Assembly: GCF_028693505.1 (NCBI RefSeq)
Contig: NZ_JAQUVF010000008.1
Span: forward strand, 1-64,000
Origin: Oscillibacter sp.
Lineage (GTDB): Bacteria > Bacillota > Clostridia > Oscillospirales > Oscillospiraceae
Direction: 5' to 3'
DNA length: 64,000 bases
Shown: positions 8,944-18,652 of the stretch, one piece after another
Layout: the number at the start of each line of letters is the position of its first letter
Numbering within the stretch: position 1 is the stretch's first letter
The notes under the pieces: generated by a model
Database searches by the model: none
Told to the model about the DNA's origin: nothing
The model's input: only the letters and a program-made list of their open reading frames with translations
Position numbers and translations under genes: made by a program

Positions 8944-8979
8944 TCAGCTGTTTCAAGTCATTGACTTCGCCCGGCGCGG

Positions 8980-9198
8980 TTACTTGCTGCGCCAGGTGAT
9001 CCGGCCGCGGGTCAGGTCATACGGGGACATCTCCACCGTAACCTTATCGCCGGGCAGAATCCTGATGAAATTCATTCTGAGTTTCCCGGAAATATGCGCT
9101 AGGATCGTGTGTCCATTTCCAATGTCAACCTGGAACGTCGTATTGGGCAGGGCTTCTACCACAATACCTTCCACTTCGATCATGTCGGATTTTGCCAA
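8980..9198 (-). CDS. infA: Translation initiation factor IF-1
   Basis: The 72-residue S1-like OB-fold protein ([20 protein letters not shown]) ends in the typical [12 protein letters not shown]. It covers the A site of the 30S subunit during initiation. The first codon is TTG at 9198, 7 bases after AGGAGGG; the next in-frame ATG would remove the conserved AKSD start, so TTG is very probably right. It follows the KOW-domain gene by 3 bases, so the two are likely translationally coupled. Confidence 0.95.
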   Translation of the reverse strand: MAKSDMIEVEGIVVEALPNTTFQVDIGNGHTILAHISGKLRMNFIRILPGDKVTVEMSPYDLTRGRITWRSK

Positions 9199-9201
9199 AC
9201 G

Positions 9202-9486
9202 TTATCCCTCCTGGTCCGGTTGGACCTCTTCGCGGTAAACCGCAAGGGTCCTGCGAAGCTCACTATTGCTTACTTTTTCTTCGCTTTTAATCTTCTCGGA
9301 AAGTCGGGTCTCATCCGCAGCCACAAACAGCACATGTCTGCGCTTTTTGCGCTTGGGTGATTCCACTTTCCTGCATTTTCCGTCCGCCAGCAAAAGGTAT
9401 TCTCCTTCTACTGCAAGGACAACAAAGAGTTTTCCTCTGTCCCTGCCGGCGTCGGATCGAACAATATCTGATTTTGCAATTTCCAT
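9202..9486 (-). CDS. KOW-domain RNA-binding protein (L14e-like)
   Basis: A 94-residue protein with an N-terminal KOW motif (about residues 8-40, VRSDAGRDRGKLFVVLAVEGE) and a basic stretch (ESPKRKKRRH). Proteins of this type, resembling archaeal/eukaryotic L14e, sit between map and infA in many Clostridia but not in E. coli. The role is unknown; the context suggests an RNA- or ribosome-binding factor. It is 16 bases past map. Confidence 0.85.
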   Translation of the reverse strand: MEIAKSDIVRSDAGRDRGKLFVVLAVEGEYLLLADGKCRKVESPKRKKRRHVLFVAADETRLSEKIKSEEKVSNSELRRTLAVYREEVQPDQEG

Positions 9487-9502
9487 ACGTTTCTTCTTAC
9501 TG

Positions 9503-10255
9503 TCAAATGGCGGGAGCCGTCAGAATTTCGGGTTCCCCATCGGTAATCAGGATCGTATTCTCATAGTGGGCCGCCCACTTTCCATCCAGCGTCTTGACGG
9601 TCCAGCCGTCGCTCAGCTGCTGAATGGCCGCGCTGCCGGCATTCACCATGGGTTCGATTGCAAGCGTCATCCCGCGCAGAAGCCGCGGTCCCCGGCCGGG
9701 ATTGCCGTAGTTGGGGATCTCCGGTGCCTCATGCATTGTCGTTCCTACGCCGTGACCGACGTATTCCCGGACGATGGAGTAACCGTGGCTTTCCACATAC
9801 GCCTGGATGGCTGCGGAAATATCCAACAGCCGGTGTCCTTCCCTTGCGTTCTTGATCCCCTGGAAAAAGCTCTCTCTGGTCACATCGATCAGATCCTGCG
9901 CTTCCGGTGAGATTTTGCCGCAGGGAAACGTTGCCGCGCAGTCGCCATGGAACCCTCCAATGTACGCGCCCACATCCACGCTGACGATATCGCCCTCAGC
10001 CAAAACCCGTCTCCCGGGAATGCCGTGGATGATTTCGTCGTTGACGCTGATACAGGCGCTGGCGGGATAGCCGTTGTAGTGGAGGAACGATGGGACCGCG
10101 CCCTGTTTGCGGATAAAATGCTCTACTGCGCTGTCGATCTCCTGGGTTGTTACGCCGGGTCTTACCATTTCCCCTGCCAAAGCACGGGCAGCCGCGGTAA
10201 TTTTTCCGGCACGGCGCATCAGTTCGATCTCCGCGGGTGATTTGAGTGTAATCAT
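9503..10255 (-). CDS. map: Methionine aminopeptidase, type I
   Basis: The 250-residue enzyme removes the first methionine from new proteins. The five metal ligands of the pita-bread fold are visible: Asp94, Asp105, His168, Glu201 and Glu232. It lacks the N-terminal zinc/SH3 linker of longer forms. The start at 10255 follows GGGAG by 8 bases and lies 4 bases from the adk stop; the longer frame back to 10303 is not supported. Confidence 0.96.
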   Translation of the reverse strand: MITLKSPAEIELMRRAGKITAAARALAGEMVRPGVTTQEIDSAVEHFIRKQGAVPSFLHYNGYPASACISVNDEIIHGIPGRRVLAEGDIVSVDVGAYIGGFHGDCAATFPCGKISPEAQDLIDVTRESFFQGIKNAREGHRLLDISAAIQAYVESHGYSIVREYVGHGVGTTMHEAPEIPNYGNPGRGPRLLRGMTLAIEPMVNAGSAAIQQLSDGWTVKTLDGKWAAHYENTILITDGEPEILTAPAI

Positions 10256-10259
10256 GCAC

Positions 10260-10892
10260 TCATCTCCCAAGCGCGTGGAGGATTGCCTGTGAAGTTCCCT
10301 CAACTGTGGGTTGGTTCTCCACAGACTTCAGGAGACCGCGCTGTGCGTAAAACGCCTTCAGCGGTTCCGTCTCCTTATGATAGACCTCAAGACGCGCTTT
10401 CACGGTCTCGGGTTCATCATCATGACGCTGGATCAGTTTGCCGCCGCACTTGTCGCACACGCCGCTTGCCTTGGGGGGCACAGCCACCAGATGGTAGCTG
10501 GCGCCGCAACGCTCGCAGACGCGCCGACCGCTCATGCGCTCCATGACAGTCTCGTCGGAGATCTCGATGGAGAGCACATCGTCAAAGGTGATTCCGGCCT
10601 TCTCCATAGCCTCAGCCTGGGCGATTGTGCGGGGAACCCCGTCCAGAATGTAGCCGTTTGCGCAATCTTCTTCCGCCACCCGCTCGGTGATGATGCCGAT
10701 GATGACTTCGTCGGGCACCAGCTTGCCTGCGTCCATGAAGGACTTTGCCTTCTTGCCGATCGGCGTGCCGTTTTGAATTGCGGCGCGAAGAATATTGCCT
10801 GTGGAGATGGTGGGAATATCCAGCTCTTTACACAGGATTTCAGCCTGTGTGCCTTTTCCGGCGCCGGGTGCGCCCAGTAGGATCAGTTTCAT
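10260..10892 (-). CDS. adk: Adenylate kinase
   Basis: The 210-residue enzyme interconverts ATP + AMP and 2 ADP. It has the P-loop GAPGAGKGT (7-15), the DGVPRT motif (84-89), and a LID domain with four zinc cysteines (Cys126, Cys129, Cys146, Cys149), the Gram-positive form. It sits between secY (15 bases) and map (4 bases), a widely kept order. Confidence 0.96.
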   Translation of the reverse strand: MKLILLGAPGAGKGTQAEILCKELDIPTISTGNILRAAIQNGTPIGKKAKSFMDAGKLVPDEVIIGIITERVAEEDCANGYILDGVPRTIAQAEAMEKAGITFDDVLSIEISDETVMERMSGRRVCERCGASYHLVAVPPKASGVCDKCGGKLIQRHDDEPETVKARLEVYHKETEPLKAFYAQRGLLKSVENQPTVEGTSQAILHALGR

Positions 10893-10907
10893 AACTGCCC
10901 TTCTCTC

Positions 10908-12284
10908 TTATTCCAGGAAGCCCTTATACTGACGCATCAGCATCTGGGATTCCAATGCCTTAACAGTTTCCAGTGCAACACCCACCACGATGATGACGGA
11001 GGTACCGCCAATTCCGATGGTAGCGTTGCCCACGATCTTGCCCGCCAGAAGAGGGCAGATCGCCACAATACCCAGATAGATCGCACCGAAGAGCGTGATC
11101 TTGTTGAGGACCTTCTTAATGAAATCCACAGTGGGCTTGCCGGGACGGAAGCCCGGAATGAACCCGCCCTGCTTTTTCAGGTTGTTGGCGATCTCAACGG
11201 GGTTGAACTGAATCGTGGAATAGAAGTAGCTAAAGCCGATGATCATGATAAAGTACACCACCATGTAGACAAGGGACTTTGTATCAATCGCATCGTAAAT
11301 AGAGCGGGAAACCGTTCCCTCTGCGGGGATTCCGATGAAGCTCCACACCGTGATCGGCAGGGAAGCAATGCTCTGGGCGAAAATGATCGGCAAAACGCCG
11401 GACATATTCACCTTCATGGGCAGGTTCGTGCTCTGGCCGCCATACATCTTCCGGCCCACCTGACGCTTGGCATACTGGACCGGAATCCGGCGCTCGGCGT
11501 CGTTGATGAACACGATAAAGACGATCAGGGCCAGAATGCCCACCACAATCAGTGCAACCGCCCACGGTGCAAGTGCAGAATCCAGCACGCGCTGCGCGCT
11601 GTCCGCCGGATATCCGGCCTGGGTCAGGGTCTCCAGCGTAAGAGCTCCGCTATTGACGGAGGACCAGGTCTTAACGCCGTCCCACATGCCGCTGACCATG
11701 GAAGGCACACGAGAGAGGATGCCGGCAAACAGGACAATGGAAATGCCGTTGCCCACACCAAACTCCGTGACCTGCTCGCCCATCCACATCACAAAGGAGG
11801 AACCGGCGATCAGCGAAACAATAATGACCAGTGCGGGCCAGATGCCATCGGCACCCTCCGCCAGCAGATTGTAGCGCTTGATCATCATGTAATAACCGAA
11901 CGCCTGCAAAATAGCAATGGCAACCGTGGTATAGCGGGTGATGGACTGGATCTTCTTCCGGCCCTCTTCGCCGCCGTCCTTCGCAAGCCGCTCCAGCGCG
12001 GGAATGGCAACGGTCAGCAGTTGAATGATAATGGAGCTGTTGATATAGGGCTGGATGCTCAGCGCAAATACGGTAGCCATTGCGAAAGCGCCGCCGCTGA
12101 TCGCATTGAGAAGGCCAAAGTACGTGGTGCCCATGGTATCCAGCTGGTATTTCAGCGCCTCGACGTTGATATACGGGACTGTGATGGCGTTGCCGATCCG
12201 GAAGATCAGCAGGATGAGAAGTGTAAAGATGATCTTTTTCCGCAGTTCGGGGACTCCCCAAGCTTTGCGAATCGTCTGGATCAC
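10908..12284 (-). CDS. secY: Protein translocase channel subunit SecY
   Basis: This 458-residue integral membrane protein has ten predicted helices and forms the protein-conducting channel. It shows the usual start (VPELRKKIIFTLLILLIFRIG), the plug region after it, and the cytoplasmic loops RRIPVQYAKR and FNPVEIANNLKKQGGFIPG that contact SecA and the ribosome. The start codon is one base past the rplO stop, so the two are tightly coupled. secG is at 4.3 kb; secE is not in the window. Confidence 0.97.
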   Translation of the reverse strand: MIQTIRKAWGVPELRKKIIFTLLILLIFRIGNAITVPYINVEALKYQLDTMGTTYFGLLNAISGGAFAMATVFALSIQPYINSSIIIQLLTVAIPALERLAKDGGEEGRKKIQSITRYTTVAIAILQAFGYYMMIKRYNLLAEGADGIWPALVIIVSLIAGSSFVMWMGEQVTEFGVGNGISIVLFAGILSRVPSMVSGMWDGVKTWSSVNSGALTLETLTQAGYPADSAQRVLDSALAPWAVALIVVGILALIVFIVFINDAERRIPVQYAKRQVGRKMYGGQSTNLPMKVNMSGVLPIIFAQSIASLPITVWSFIGIPAEGTVSRSIYDAIDTKSLVYMVVYFIMIIGFSYFYSTIQFNPVEIANNLKKQGGFIPGFRPGKPTVDFIKKVLNKITLFGAIYLGIVAICPLLAGKIVGNATIGIGGTSVIIVVGVALETVKALESQMLMRQYKGFLE

Positions 12285-12285
12285 G

Positions 12286-12726
12286 TTACATCACCTCTGC
12301 CTTCCCGCCAACTGCCTCGATAGCCTCCTTGGCAGAAGCGGAGAAAGCAGAAGCCTTTACGGTAACCTTCTTGGACACCTTACCATTGCCAAGCACCTTA
12401 TAGCCATACTCACACTTGGAGAGAATTCCCTTGGCCATCAGTGCCTCAGCGGTAACAGTCTCGCCGTCCTCAAATGCATTGAGGGCGCTCAGGTTGACGA
12501 TCTCCAGAGGCTTTGCGAAAATATTGTTGAAGCCGCGCTTGGGGATGCGGCGTGCCAGAGGCATCTGGCCGCCTTCAAAGCCAATGCGGACCTTGCCGCC
12601 GCTGCGGGCCTTCTGGCCCTTATGACCGCGGCCGCCGGTCTTGCCGTTGCCGGAGCCTGCGCCGCGGCCTTTCCGATAGGTCTCGCGGACAGAGCCCTCG
12701 GCGGGAGACAGTTCGCTCAGTTTCAT
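12286..12726 (-). CDS. rplO: Ribosomal protein L15
   Basis: A 146-residue protein whose long, basic, glycine-rich N-terminal arm ([20 protein letters not shown]) reaches into 23S rRNA. It binds late during large-subunit assembly. It has 14 bases to rpmD. Confidence 0.96.
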   Translation of the reverse strand: MKLSELSPAEGSVRETYRKGRGAGSGNGKTGGRGHKGQKARSGGKVRIGFEGGQMPLARRIPKRGFNNIFAKPLEIVNLSALNAFEDGETVTAEALMAKGILSKCEYGYKVLGNGKVSKKVTVKASAFSASAKEAIEAVGGKAEVM

Positions 12727-12740
12727 TCTTTCGTGCCTCC

Positions 12741-12923
12741 TTACTTCACTTCAGTGACCTGCAGCAAGTAGCCGATCTTGGCGATCTTGCCGCGGGTCTG
12801 ATCGTTATCGGGCTGCACGGTGATGTCACCGATCTTGCGCAGGCCCAGGGAATTTGCAGTGGCAACCTGCTTATCCAGGCGGCCATTCAGGCTCTTTACG
12901 AGCTTAATATTTAAGTTTGCCAT
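12741..12923 (-). CDS. rpmD: Ribosomal protein L30
   Basis: A 60-residue protein ([20 protein letters not shown]) of the short bacterial type, with the conserved GLRKIGD segment. The start at 12923 follows AAGGAGG by 8 bases; the longer frame to 12995 is rejected. It lies 13 bases past rpsE. Confidence 0.95.
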   Translation of the reverse strand: MANLNIKLVKSLNGRLDKQVATANSLGLRKIGDITVQPDNDQTRGKIAKIGYLLQVTEVK

Positions 12924-12936
12924 GTTCAGCGCCTCC

Positions 12937-13437
12937 TTAACCCACAATCTCTTCGACGCTCTTGCCGCGAATACGGGCAACCTCCTGAGGGCCACGCATG
13001 GATTTCAGGCCCTCAAAAGCAGCGGCGACGACATTGTTGGGGTTGTTGGAACGCAGGCACTTGGTACGAATATCCTTAATGCCTGCGGCCTCGACGACGG
13101 CGCGGACTGCGCCGCCGGCAATGACACCAGTACCGGGAGCAGCGGGCTTCATCAGCACGCGGCCGGCGCCAGCGGCGCCGATGGTCTCGTGGGGAACGGT
13201 GCTGCCGGACAGTGTCACGGTGATCATATTCTTCTTAGCAGCCTCAATTCCCTTGCGGATTGCCTCGGGAACCTCAGCAGCCTTGCCCAGGCCGTAACCG
13301 ACCTTACCCTTGCCGTCGCCAACGACGACCAGGGCGGAGAATTTCATGACGCGGCCGCCCTTCACCGTCTTGGAAACGCGGTTCAGGTATACGACCTTTT
13401 CAATATACTCGCTCTGTTCTCTTTCAAATCTAGGCAT
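12937..13437 (-). CDS. rpsE: Ribosomal protein S5
   Basis: A 166-residue protein with an N-terminal double-stranded RNA-binding domain ([20 protein letters not shown]) and a C-terminal S5 fold ([17 protein letters not shown]). S5 helps accuracy and holds spectinomycin-contact residues near VSKTVKGGR. The start follows AAGGAGG. Confidence 0.96.
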   Translation of the reverse strand: MPRFEREQSEYIEKVVYLNRVSKTVKGGRVMKFSALVVVGDGKGKVGYGLGKAAEVPEAIRKGIEAAKKNMITVTLSGSTVPHETIGAAGAGRVLMKPAAPGTGVIAGGAVRAVVEAAGIKDIRTKCLRSNNPNNVVAAAFEGLKSMRGPQEVARIRGKSVEEIVG

Positions 13438-13454
13438 TTATCGTTCCTCCTTCC

Positions 13455-13814
13455 TTAGAATTTCAGGCCGCCTTCGCGGGCGCCCTCAGCCAGAGCCTGC
13501 ACGCGGCCGTGATACAGGTAACCGCCGCGGTCAAAGACCACGTTCTCGATACCCTTGGCCTTCGCGCGCTCGGCCACCAGCTTGCCAACGGCAGCAGCAG
13601 CGGCAGCATTGCCGCCGTAACCTTCGATGGCCTTATCCAGAGAAGAAGCGGCAACCAGCGTCACGCCGTTCACATCGTCGATGATCTGGGCGTAGATATT
13701 GGCTTCGCTGCGGAACACATTCAGACGCGGCATCTCAGGGGTGCCGGAGATCTTGGCACGCACTCTCTTATGACGCTTCAAACGCTGTGCGTTGGTATTC
13801 GGTCTCTTAATCAT
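13455..13814 (-). CDS. rplR: Ribosomal protein L18
   Basis: A 119-residue 5S rRNA-binding protein with a basic N-terminus ([20 protein letters not shown]) and the conserved C-terminal [24 protein letters not shown]. With L5 and L25-type proteins it builds the central protuberance. Confidence 0.96.
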   Translation of the reverse strand: MIKRPNTNAQRLKRHKRVRAKISGTPEMPRLNVFRSEANIYAQIIDDVNGVTLVAASSLDKAIEGYGGNAAAAAAVGKLVAERAKAKGIENVVFDRGGYLYHGRVQALAEGAREGGLKF

Positions 13815-13828
13815 TCTGGCACACCTCC

Positions 13829-14374
13829 TTACTTCTTAGCGCCGGTCTTACCGACCTTGCGCCGGATGACTTCGTCCACATACTTGATGCCCTTGCCCTT
13901 ATAAGGCTCGGGAGGACGCTTCTCGCGGACCTCGGCAGCAAACTGGCCGACAGCCTGCTTGTCACATCCGTTGATGATGATTTTATTGGGAGCGGGGACA
14001 TCAATGGTGATGCCCTCGATCTCGGAAACGATCACCTGATGAGAGAAACCCAGGTTCATAACCAGGTTCTTTCCATCCTTGGCCACACGGTAACCAACAC
14101 CGTTGACATCCAGCTCCTTCTTAAAGCCCTCGGTCACACCGACGACCATGTTGTGGAGCAGAGTGCGGGTCAGACCATGCAGAGAGCGATGCAGCTTGTC
14201 ATCGGAAGGACGCTCCACGGTGATCGTGTTGCCTTCCTGCTTAATGATCATCTCGGGGCGCAGCGCACGCTGCAGCTCGCCCTTGGGTCCCTTGACGGTA
14301 ACCACATTACCATCGGCGATAGAAACATTGACGCCGGCGGGAACGGTAATGGGCATTCTGCCAATTCTAGACAT
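13829..14374 (-). CDS. rplF: Ribosomal protein L6
   Basis: The 181-residue protein has two related folds (about residues 1-80 and 81-170) and the signature [11 protein letters not shown] near the C-terminus, next to the sarcin-ricin loop. The start is [15 protein letters not shown]. It is 16 bases past rpsH. Confidence 0.96.
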   Translation of the reverse strand: MSRIGRMPITVPAGVNVSIADGNVVTVKGPKGELQRALRPEMIIKQEGNTITVERPSDDKLHRSLHGLTRTLLHNMVVGVTEGFKKELDVNGVGYRVAKDGKNLVMNLGFSHQVIVSEIEGITIDVPAPNKIIINGCDKQAVGQFAAEVREKRPPEPYKGKGIKYVDEVIRRKVGKTGAKK

Positions 14375-14390
14375 TGTTCAAATACCCTCC

Positions 14391-14789
14391 TTACCAGACG
14401 AATGCCAGGACTTCACCGCCGATATGAGCCTCGCGGGCCTTCTTCTCGGTCATGACGCCTCTGGACGTAGAGATGATTGCAATACCCAGGCCACGCAGCA
14501 CGCGGGGCAGCTCATCGGCGCCCACATAGACGCGCAGGCCGGGCTTGCTGACACGGCGCAGGCCAGTGATGACCTTTTCCTTGCCAGCGTTGTACTTCAG
14601 AGTGATGTGGATGATGCCCTGCAGGCCGTCTTCCACGATCTGAAAGTTTTTGATGTAGCCCTCATCCAGCAGAATCTGAGCAATGCTCTTTTTCATGTTG
14701 GAAGCGGGGACATCGACGGTATCGTGCTTGGCGCTGTTTGCGTTGCGGATGCGGGTGAGCATATCCGCAACTGGATCAGTGATATGCAT
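14391..14789 (-). CDS. rpsH: Ribosomal protein S8
   Basis: A 132-residue protein ([20 protein letters not shown]) binding 16S helix 21, with C-terminal [20 protein letters not shown]. In E. coli S8 is the translational repressor of the spc operon. Here it is preceded by an unusually long, structured spacer after rpsN, which could be its own control site. Confidence 0.96.
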   Translation of the reverse strand: MHITDPVADMLTRIRNANSAKHDTVDVPASNMKKSIAQILLDEGYIKNFQIVEDGLQGIIHITLKYNAGKEKVITGLRRVSKPGLRVYVGADELPRVLRGLGIAIISTSRGVMTEKKAREAHIGGEVLAFVW

Positions 14790-14963
14790 GGTAAATCCTC
14801 CTATTTTTTAGAGTTGCGGCTGTTTGCCGCTCCGGCAGCGAGGTATCATGGCTAATGGAGCAGTCCGCTCGCGCGTGGTGCCCAATTAGTCATGACCTTT
14901 CGCCGTCCGTATATCGCCAAGACCCCATATCAAAGGTCTTTGGTTACAAAGGTTGGCTCTTTC
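14790..14963 (-). promoter_or_regulatory. Long structured spacer between rpsN and rpsH
   Basis: A 174-base gap where other spacers of this operon are mostly 1-25 bases. On the minus strand it has a hairpin AAGACC...GGTCTT and, near the rpsH start, two overlapping hairpins, TGCCG-gag-CGGCA and GCGGC-aaaca-GCCGC, that cannot form together. No gene is visible. It may be a protein-binding leader that controls rpsH onward. Confidence 0.5.
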
Positions 14964-15149
14964 TTAGAAAGAGGCCTTGCGCACGCCGGGGATCTCGCCC
15001 TTGTATGCCAGCTCACGGAAGCAGATACGGCACACGCCGTAGTCCCGGAGATATGCATGAGGACGGCCGCAGAGCTTGCAGCGGTTGTACTTCCGGGAAG
15101 AGAACTTCGCGGGAGCCTGCTGCTTCAGGATCATAGACTTCTTCGCCAT
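14964..15149 (-). CDS. rpsN: Ribosomal protein S14, zinc-binding type
   Basis: The 61-residue short form with four zinc cysteines (Cys24, Cys27, Cys40, Cys43; CKLCG and CRICF), the primary S14 of Gram-positives. The start at 15149 follows AGGAGG by 6-7 bases; the frame to 15281 overlaps rplE and is rejected. Confidence 0.96.
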   Translation of the reverse strand: MAKKSMILKQQAPAKFSSRKYNRCKLCGRPHAYLRDYGVCRICFRELAYKGEIPGVRKASF

Positions 15150-15162
15150 TTTCTCTTCCTCC

Positions 15163-15702
15163 TTATTTCGCGAAGGGAGCGCCGACCTGCTCCAGCAGGG
15201 CACGGGCCTCTTCATCGGTGTGGGCGGTGGTGCAGATGACCACATCCATGCCGCGGATCTTGTCGATCTTGTCGTACTCAATCTCGGGGAAGATCAGCTG
15301 CTCTTTGATGCCCAGGGCATAGTTGCCGCGGCCGTCAAAGGAGTTGGGGTTGATGCCCTGGAAGTCACGCACACGGGGCAGAGCCACGTTGAACAGACGG
15401 TCCAGGAACTCCCACATCTTGGCGCCCCGCAGAGTGACCTTGGCGCCAATGGGCATTTCCTCGCGCAGCTTGAAGTTGGCGATGGACTTGCGGGCCTTGG
15501 TGATGATGGGCTTCTGGCCGGTAATCTGGCCCAGGTCGCCCACCACGTTTTCCAAAACCTTGGCGTTCTCACGCGCCTCGCCGCAGCCCACGTTGATGAC
15601 GACCTTGTCGATCTTGGGCAGCTGCATGACGCTCTTATAGCCGAACTGCTTCATCAGAGCGGGAGCGATTTCGGCGGTATACTTTTCTTTCAGTGTAGTC
15701 AT
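15163..15702 (-). CDS. rplE: Ribosomal protein L5
   Basis: A 179-residue 5S rRNA-binding protein that also contacts the P-site tRNA. The motifs [16 protein letters not shown] and [20 protein letters not shown] are conserved. It lies 13 bases ahead of rpsN and 17 bases past rplX. Confidence 0.96.
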   Translation of the reverse strand: MTTLKEKYTAEIAPALMKQFGYKSVMQLPKIDKVVINVGCGEARENAKVLENVVGDLGQITGQKPIITKARKSIANFKLREEMPIGAKVTLRGAKMWEFLDRLFNVALPRVRDFQGINPNSFDGRGNYALGIKEQLIFPEIEYDKIDKIRGMDVVICTTAHTDEEARALLEQVGAPFAK

Positions 15703-15719
15703 GTCGTTACGCTCCTTTC

Positions 15720-16031
15720 TTACAGTTCAGCACCGCAGTGCTTGCACACGCGGGTCTTTTTATCGCCCTCAATTTTGTGGGCGATGCGGGTAGCCTTCTT
15801 GCACTTGGGGCAGAGAACCTGCACCTTGCAGGTGGCGATGGCAGCCTCGCGCTTGACGATGCCGCCCTCTTCGCCCTGCTTGCGGGGCTTGACGTGGCAG
15901 GTCACCATATTGATGCCCTCCACAACGACCTTCAGGGAACCGGGAACGGTGCCCAGAACCTTGCCCTGCTTACCCTTGTCCTTACCGGACAGGACGACAA
16001 CGGTATCGCCCTTCTTGATATTCATAGCCAT
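15720..16031 (-). CDS. rplX: Ribosomal protein L24 with C-terminal zinc ribbon
   Basis: The 103-residue protein has the N-terminal KOW motif ([19 protein letters not shown]) and a C-terminal ribbon with CPKC (74-77) and CKHC (96-99), the cysteine-rich bacterial form. It starts large-subunit assembly. The start at 16031 (MAM) is 7 bases after GGAGGG; a second in-frame ATG lies 6 bases on. Confidence 0.95.
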   Translation of the reverse strand: MAMNIKKGDTVVVLSGKDKGKQGKVLGTVPGSLKVVVEGINMVTCHVKPRKQGEEGGIVKREAAIATCKVQVLCPKCKKATRIAHKIEGDKKTRVCKHCGAEL

Positions 16032-16044
16032 TTCGTTGCCCTCC

Positions 16045-16413
16045 TCAAATCACTTCGGGGGCGAGGGACAGGATCTTCATGTAATCCTTGTCACGCAGCT
16101 CACGAGCCACAGGCCCAAAGATGCGGGTACCTCTGGGGTTTTTGTCGTCCTTGATCAGGACGGCGGCATTGTCATCAAAGCGGACATAGGTGCCGTCGGT
16201 ACGACGGACGCCCTTTGCGCTGCGAACGATGACAGCCTTTACAACCTCGCCCTTCTTCACGGTACCACCGGGAGTGGACTTGCGCACAGAGGCTACAATC
16301 ACATCGCCGATGTTGCCGAATTTGCGCTTGGAACCGCCCAAGACGCGGATGCACTTGATCTCTTTGGCGCCGGTATTATCGGCAACCTTCAGATAGCTTT
16401 CCTGCTGAATCAT
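16045..16413 (-). CDS. rplN: Ribosomal protein L14
   Basis: A 122-residue protein starting [20 protein letters not shown], near-universal for L14. It binds 23S rRNA at the subunit interface and is the docking site of the silencing factor RsfS. It lies 13 bases ahead of rplX. Confidence 0.96.
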   Translation of the reverse strand: MIQQESYLKVADNTGAKEIKCIRVLGGSKRKFGNIGDVIVASVRKSTPGGTVKKGEVVKAVIVRSAKGVRRTDGTYVRFDDNAAVLIKDDKNPRGTRIFGPVARELRDKDYMKILSLAPEVI

Positions 16414-16427
16414 AACTCGGCACCTCC

Positions 16428-16694
16428 TTACTTCGCTTTTTCAATGATCTCGACCACGCGCCACCGCTTGTCCTTGGACAGGGGGCGAGTCTCCATCACC
16501 TTGACCTTGTCGCCGATCCCGCAGGCGTTCTGCTCGTCATGAGCCTTCAGCTTGTAGGTACGGCCAACGATCTTCTTGTACAGAGGATGGGCCACGCGGT
16601 CTTCAATGGCGACGACCACGGTCTTATCCATCTTGTCGGAAACAACCTTACCGACCCGGGTCTTACGGGAGGCAGTTCTCATTTCTTCGTTCAT
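16428..16694 (-). CDS. rpsQ: Ribosomal protein S17
   Basis: An 88-residue OB-fold protein with the signature [16 protein letters not shown] and the loop [20 protein letters not shown]; it contacts 16S helices 7 and 11. It lies 17 bases past rpmC. Confidence 0.96.
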   Translation of the reverse strand: MNEEMRTASRKTRVGKVVSDKMDKTVVVAIEDRVAHPLYKKIVGRTYKLKAHDEQNACGIGDKVKVMETRPLSKDKRWRVVEIIEKAK

Positions 16695-16711
16695 CTTCGC
16701 TTACCTCCTTC

Positions 16712-16915
16712 TCACTGCTTGTCGGAAGCCGCGGAGAGCTCCGCCAGCACGGTCTTGACTCGGGCAATATCGTGCTTGGTCTCCCGGATCTTCACAGGAT
16801 TATCCAGCTGATTGGTGGCATGCTGCATGCGCAGATAGAACAGGTCCTTCTTCAGGCCTGTCAGCTTCTCATTCAGCTGCTCAGGGGTCATCTTACGGAT
16901 TTCACTTGCCTTCAT
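16712..16915 (-). CDS. rpmC: Ribosomal protein L29
   Basis: A 67-residue helical protein (MKASEIRKMTPEQLNEKLTG) at the tunnel exit, next to where SRP and trigger factor dock. The start at 16915 is one base past the rplP stop; its ribosome site (GGTGAG) is inside the end of rplP. Confidence 0.95.
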   Translation of the reverse strand: MKASEIRKMTPEQLNEKLTGLKKDLFYLRMQHATNQLDNPVKIRETKHDIARVKTVLAELSAASDKQ

Positions 16916-16916
16916 C

Positions 16917-17339
16917 TTACTCACCTGCTTCCTCGGTGCGGGCGACGATCTTCGTCTTGATGGGCAGCTTGTGGCTGGCCAGACGCAGCGCCTCGCGGGC
17001 AACATCTTCGGGTACGCCGGCGATCTCAAACATGACACGGCCGGGCTTCACGACGGCGACCCAGAACTCGGGGGAACCCTTGCCGGAACCCATGCGGGTT
17101 TCAGCGGGCTTCTTGGTCACGGGCTTGTCGGGAAAAATCTTGATCCAGACCTGACCACCACGCTTGGTGTAACGGGTCATGGCAATACGAGCAGCCTCGA
17201 TCTGATTGCTGGTGATCCAGGCGGGCTCAGTGGCCTGCAGGCCATACTCACCATAGGACAGGGTGTTGCCGCGCATGGCTTTTCCCGTCATACGGCCGCG
17301 GTGTACGCGGCGATACTTGACTCTCTTCGGCAGAAGCAT
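16917..17339 (-). CDS. rplP: Ribosomal protein L16
   Basis: The 140-residue protein ([20 protein letters not shown]) lies beside the A-site tRNA elbow; it has the conserved [20 protein letters not shown]. Its start overlaps the rpsC stop by one base (TAATG), so the two are coupled. Confidence 0.96.
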   Translation of the reverse strand: MLLPKRVKYRRVHRGRMTGKAMRGNTLSYGEYGLQATEPAWITSNQIEAARIAMTRYTKRGGQVWIKIFPDKPVTKKPAETRMGSGKGSPEFWVAVVKPGRVMFEIAGVPEDVAREALRLASHKLPIKTKIVARTEEAGE

Positions 17340-18271
17340 TACTGGGCTCCTCCTTCCTTAGCGGGGGCTGCGGGGGCAGCCGGACGGCTGAAATTGTTGG
17401 TGCGGTTGAAACCGCCCTGACCACCGGGGCCGCGGTTAAAGCCGCCCTGGCCGCCGGTCTGGCCACCGCGGTTGAAACCGCCCTGACCACCGGGACCACC
17501 AGGACCGCGGTTGAAGCCGCCGCCCTGTCCACCGCGGTTGAAGCCGCCGGGACGACGGTCGCCATCGCGGCGGGGACGACGGTCACGACGCTCCTGATAG
17601 GGCTTCGTGGTATCCATCGTGCGGGGGGTGGTGCGCAGGGTCTGAGAGAGAACCTCGCCCTTGTAGATCCACACCTTCACGCCGATGCGGCCAAAGGTGG
17701 TGGCAGCCTCCGCGAAGCCGTACTCAATGTCGGCGCGGATGGTCTGCAGGGGGATGGTGCCCTCGTGGTAGTTCTCAACACCGGCGATCTCGCGTCCGCC
17801 CAAACGGCCGGAGCAGCAGGTCTTGATGCCCTTGGAGCCGGCGCGCATGGCGCGGGCCATGGCGTTCTTCATCGCGCGGCGATGGCTGATACGCTTTTCC
17901 AGCTGCTGGGCAATGTTCTCAGCAACCAGCTGGGCGTTCATATCGGGGTTCTTGACCTCGACGATGTTCAGCTTTACCTTCTTGCCGATCAGCTTTTCCA
18001 CGGCAACGCGGTACTGCTCGACCTGCTCGCCGCCCTTGCCGATGACCACACCGGGACGGGCGCAATGCAGGAAGATGGTGACCACGTCGCTGCTGCGCTC
18101 GATCTCAATCTTGGGAACGCCGGCGCCGTACAGGGCCTTCTTTAAAAACTTGCGGATCTTCTGATCCTCGACGATCAGATCGCCGACCTTCTCATCACTG
18201 GCATACCAACGGGAATCCCAGTCTTTGATGACACCCACACGCAGACCGTGGGGATTCACTTTCTGTCCCAT
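17339..18271 (-). CDS. rpsC: Ribosomal protein S3 with long Gly/Arg-rich tail
   Basis: This 310-residue S3 has the normal start ([20 protein letters not shown]), a KH RNA-binding domain, and the C-terminal fold that ends near [11 protein letters not shown], together about 220 residues as in other bacteria. After that come about 83 extra residues: a basic run ([15 protein letters not shown]), five GGFNR units spaced by Gly/Gln/Pro (genome 17342-17590), and an Ala/Pro end. The tail resembles an RGG box, a disordered RNA-binding segment, and would sit at the mRNA entry side. The start follows AAGGAGG. Confidence 0.95.
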   Translation of the reverse strand: MGQKVNPHGLRVGVIKDWDSRWYASDEKVGDLIVEDQKIRKFLKKALYGAGVPKIEIERSSDVVTIFLHCARPGVVIGKGGEQVEQYRVAVEKLIGKKVKLNIVEVKNPDMNAQLVAENIAQQLEKRISHRRAMKNAMARAMRAGSKGIKTCCSGRLGGREIAGVENYHEGTIPLQTIRADIEYGFAEAATTFGRIGVKVWIYKGEVLSQTLRTTPRTMDTTKPYQERRDRRPRRDGDRRPGGFNRGGQGGGFNRGPGGPGGQGGFNRGGQTGGQGGFNRGPGGQGGFNRTNNFSRPAAPAAPAKEGGAQ

Positions 18272-18289
18272 AAACTGTTTTCCTCCTTC

Positions 18290-18634
18290 TTATGCCTTTT
18301 CCGTCACAGCCAGGGTGACGTGAGAAGTGCGCTTATTGATACGGTAGGAACGGCCCTGTGCCCGGGGCATCATCCGCTTGAGGATGGGGCCGGGTGTGGC
18401 GAATACTTCGGACACCACCAGCTTGGTGGGGTCCATGCCGAAGTTGTTCTCGGCGTTGGCGCAAGCGGACTTCAGGAGCTTCATCAGAGGCTCGGAGGCC
18501 GCTTTGGGAGTCTGCATCAGGATCGCCATGGCAGAGCCGGCGTCCTTACCGCGGATCAGATCACAGACGATCTGGATCTTCCGGGGAGCGATGCGGACAT
18601 AGCGCAGATACGCTTTTGCTTCTTTCTTTTCCAT
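18290..18634 (-). CDS. rplV: Ribosomal protein L22
   Basis: A 114-residue protein whose long hairpin lines the exit tunnel near the macrolide site. The conserved [20 protein letters not shown] and the C-terminal [20 protein letters not shown] are visible. The start at 18634 is chosen because AGGAGG lies 9 bases upstream; the ATG at 18643 abuts that site. Confidence 0.95.
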   Translation of the reverse strand: MEKKEAKAYLRYVRIAPRKIQIVCDLIRGKDAGSAMAILMQTPKAASEPLMKLLKSACANAENNFGMDPTKLVVSEVFATPGPILKRMMPRAQGRSYRINKRTSHVTLAVTEKA

Positions 18635-18652
18635 GTTCTGCATCCTCCTTAC

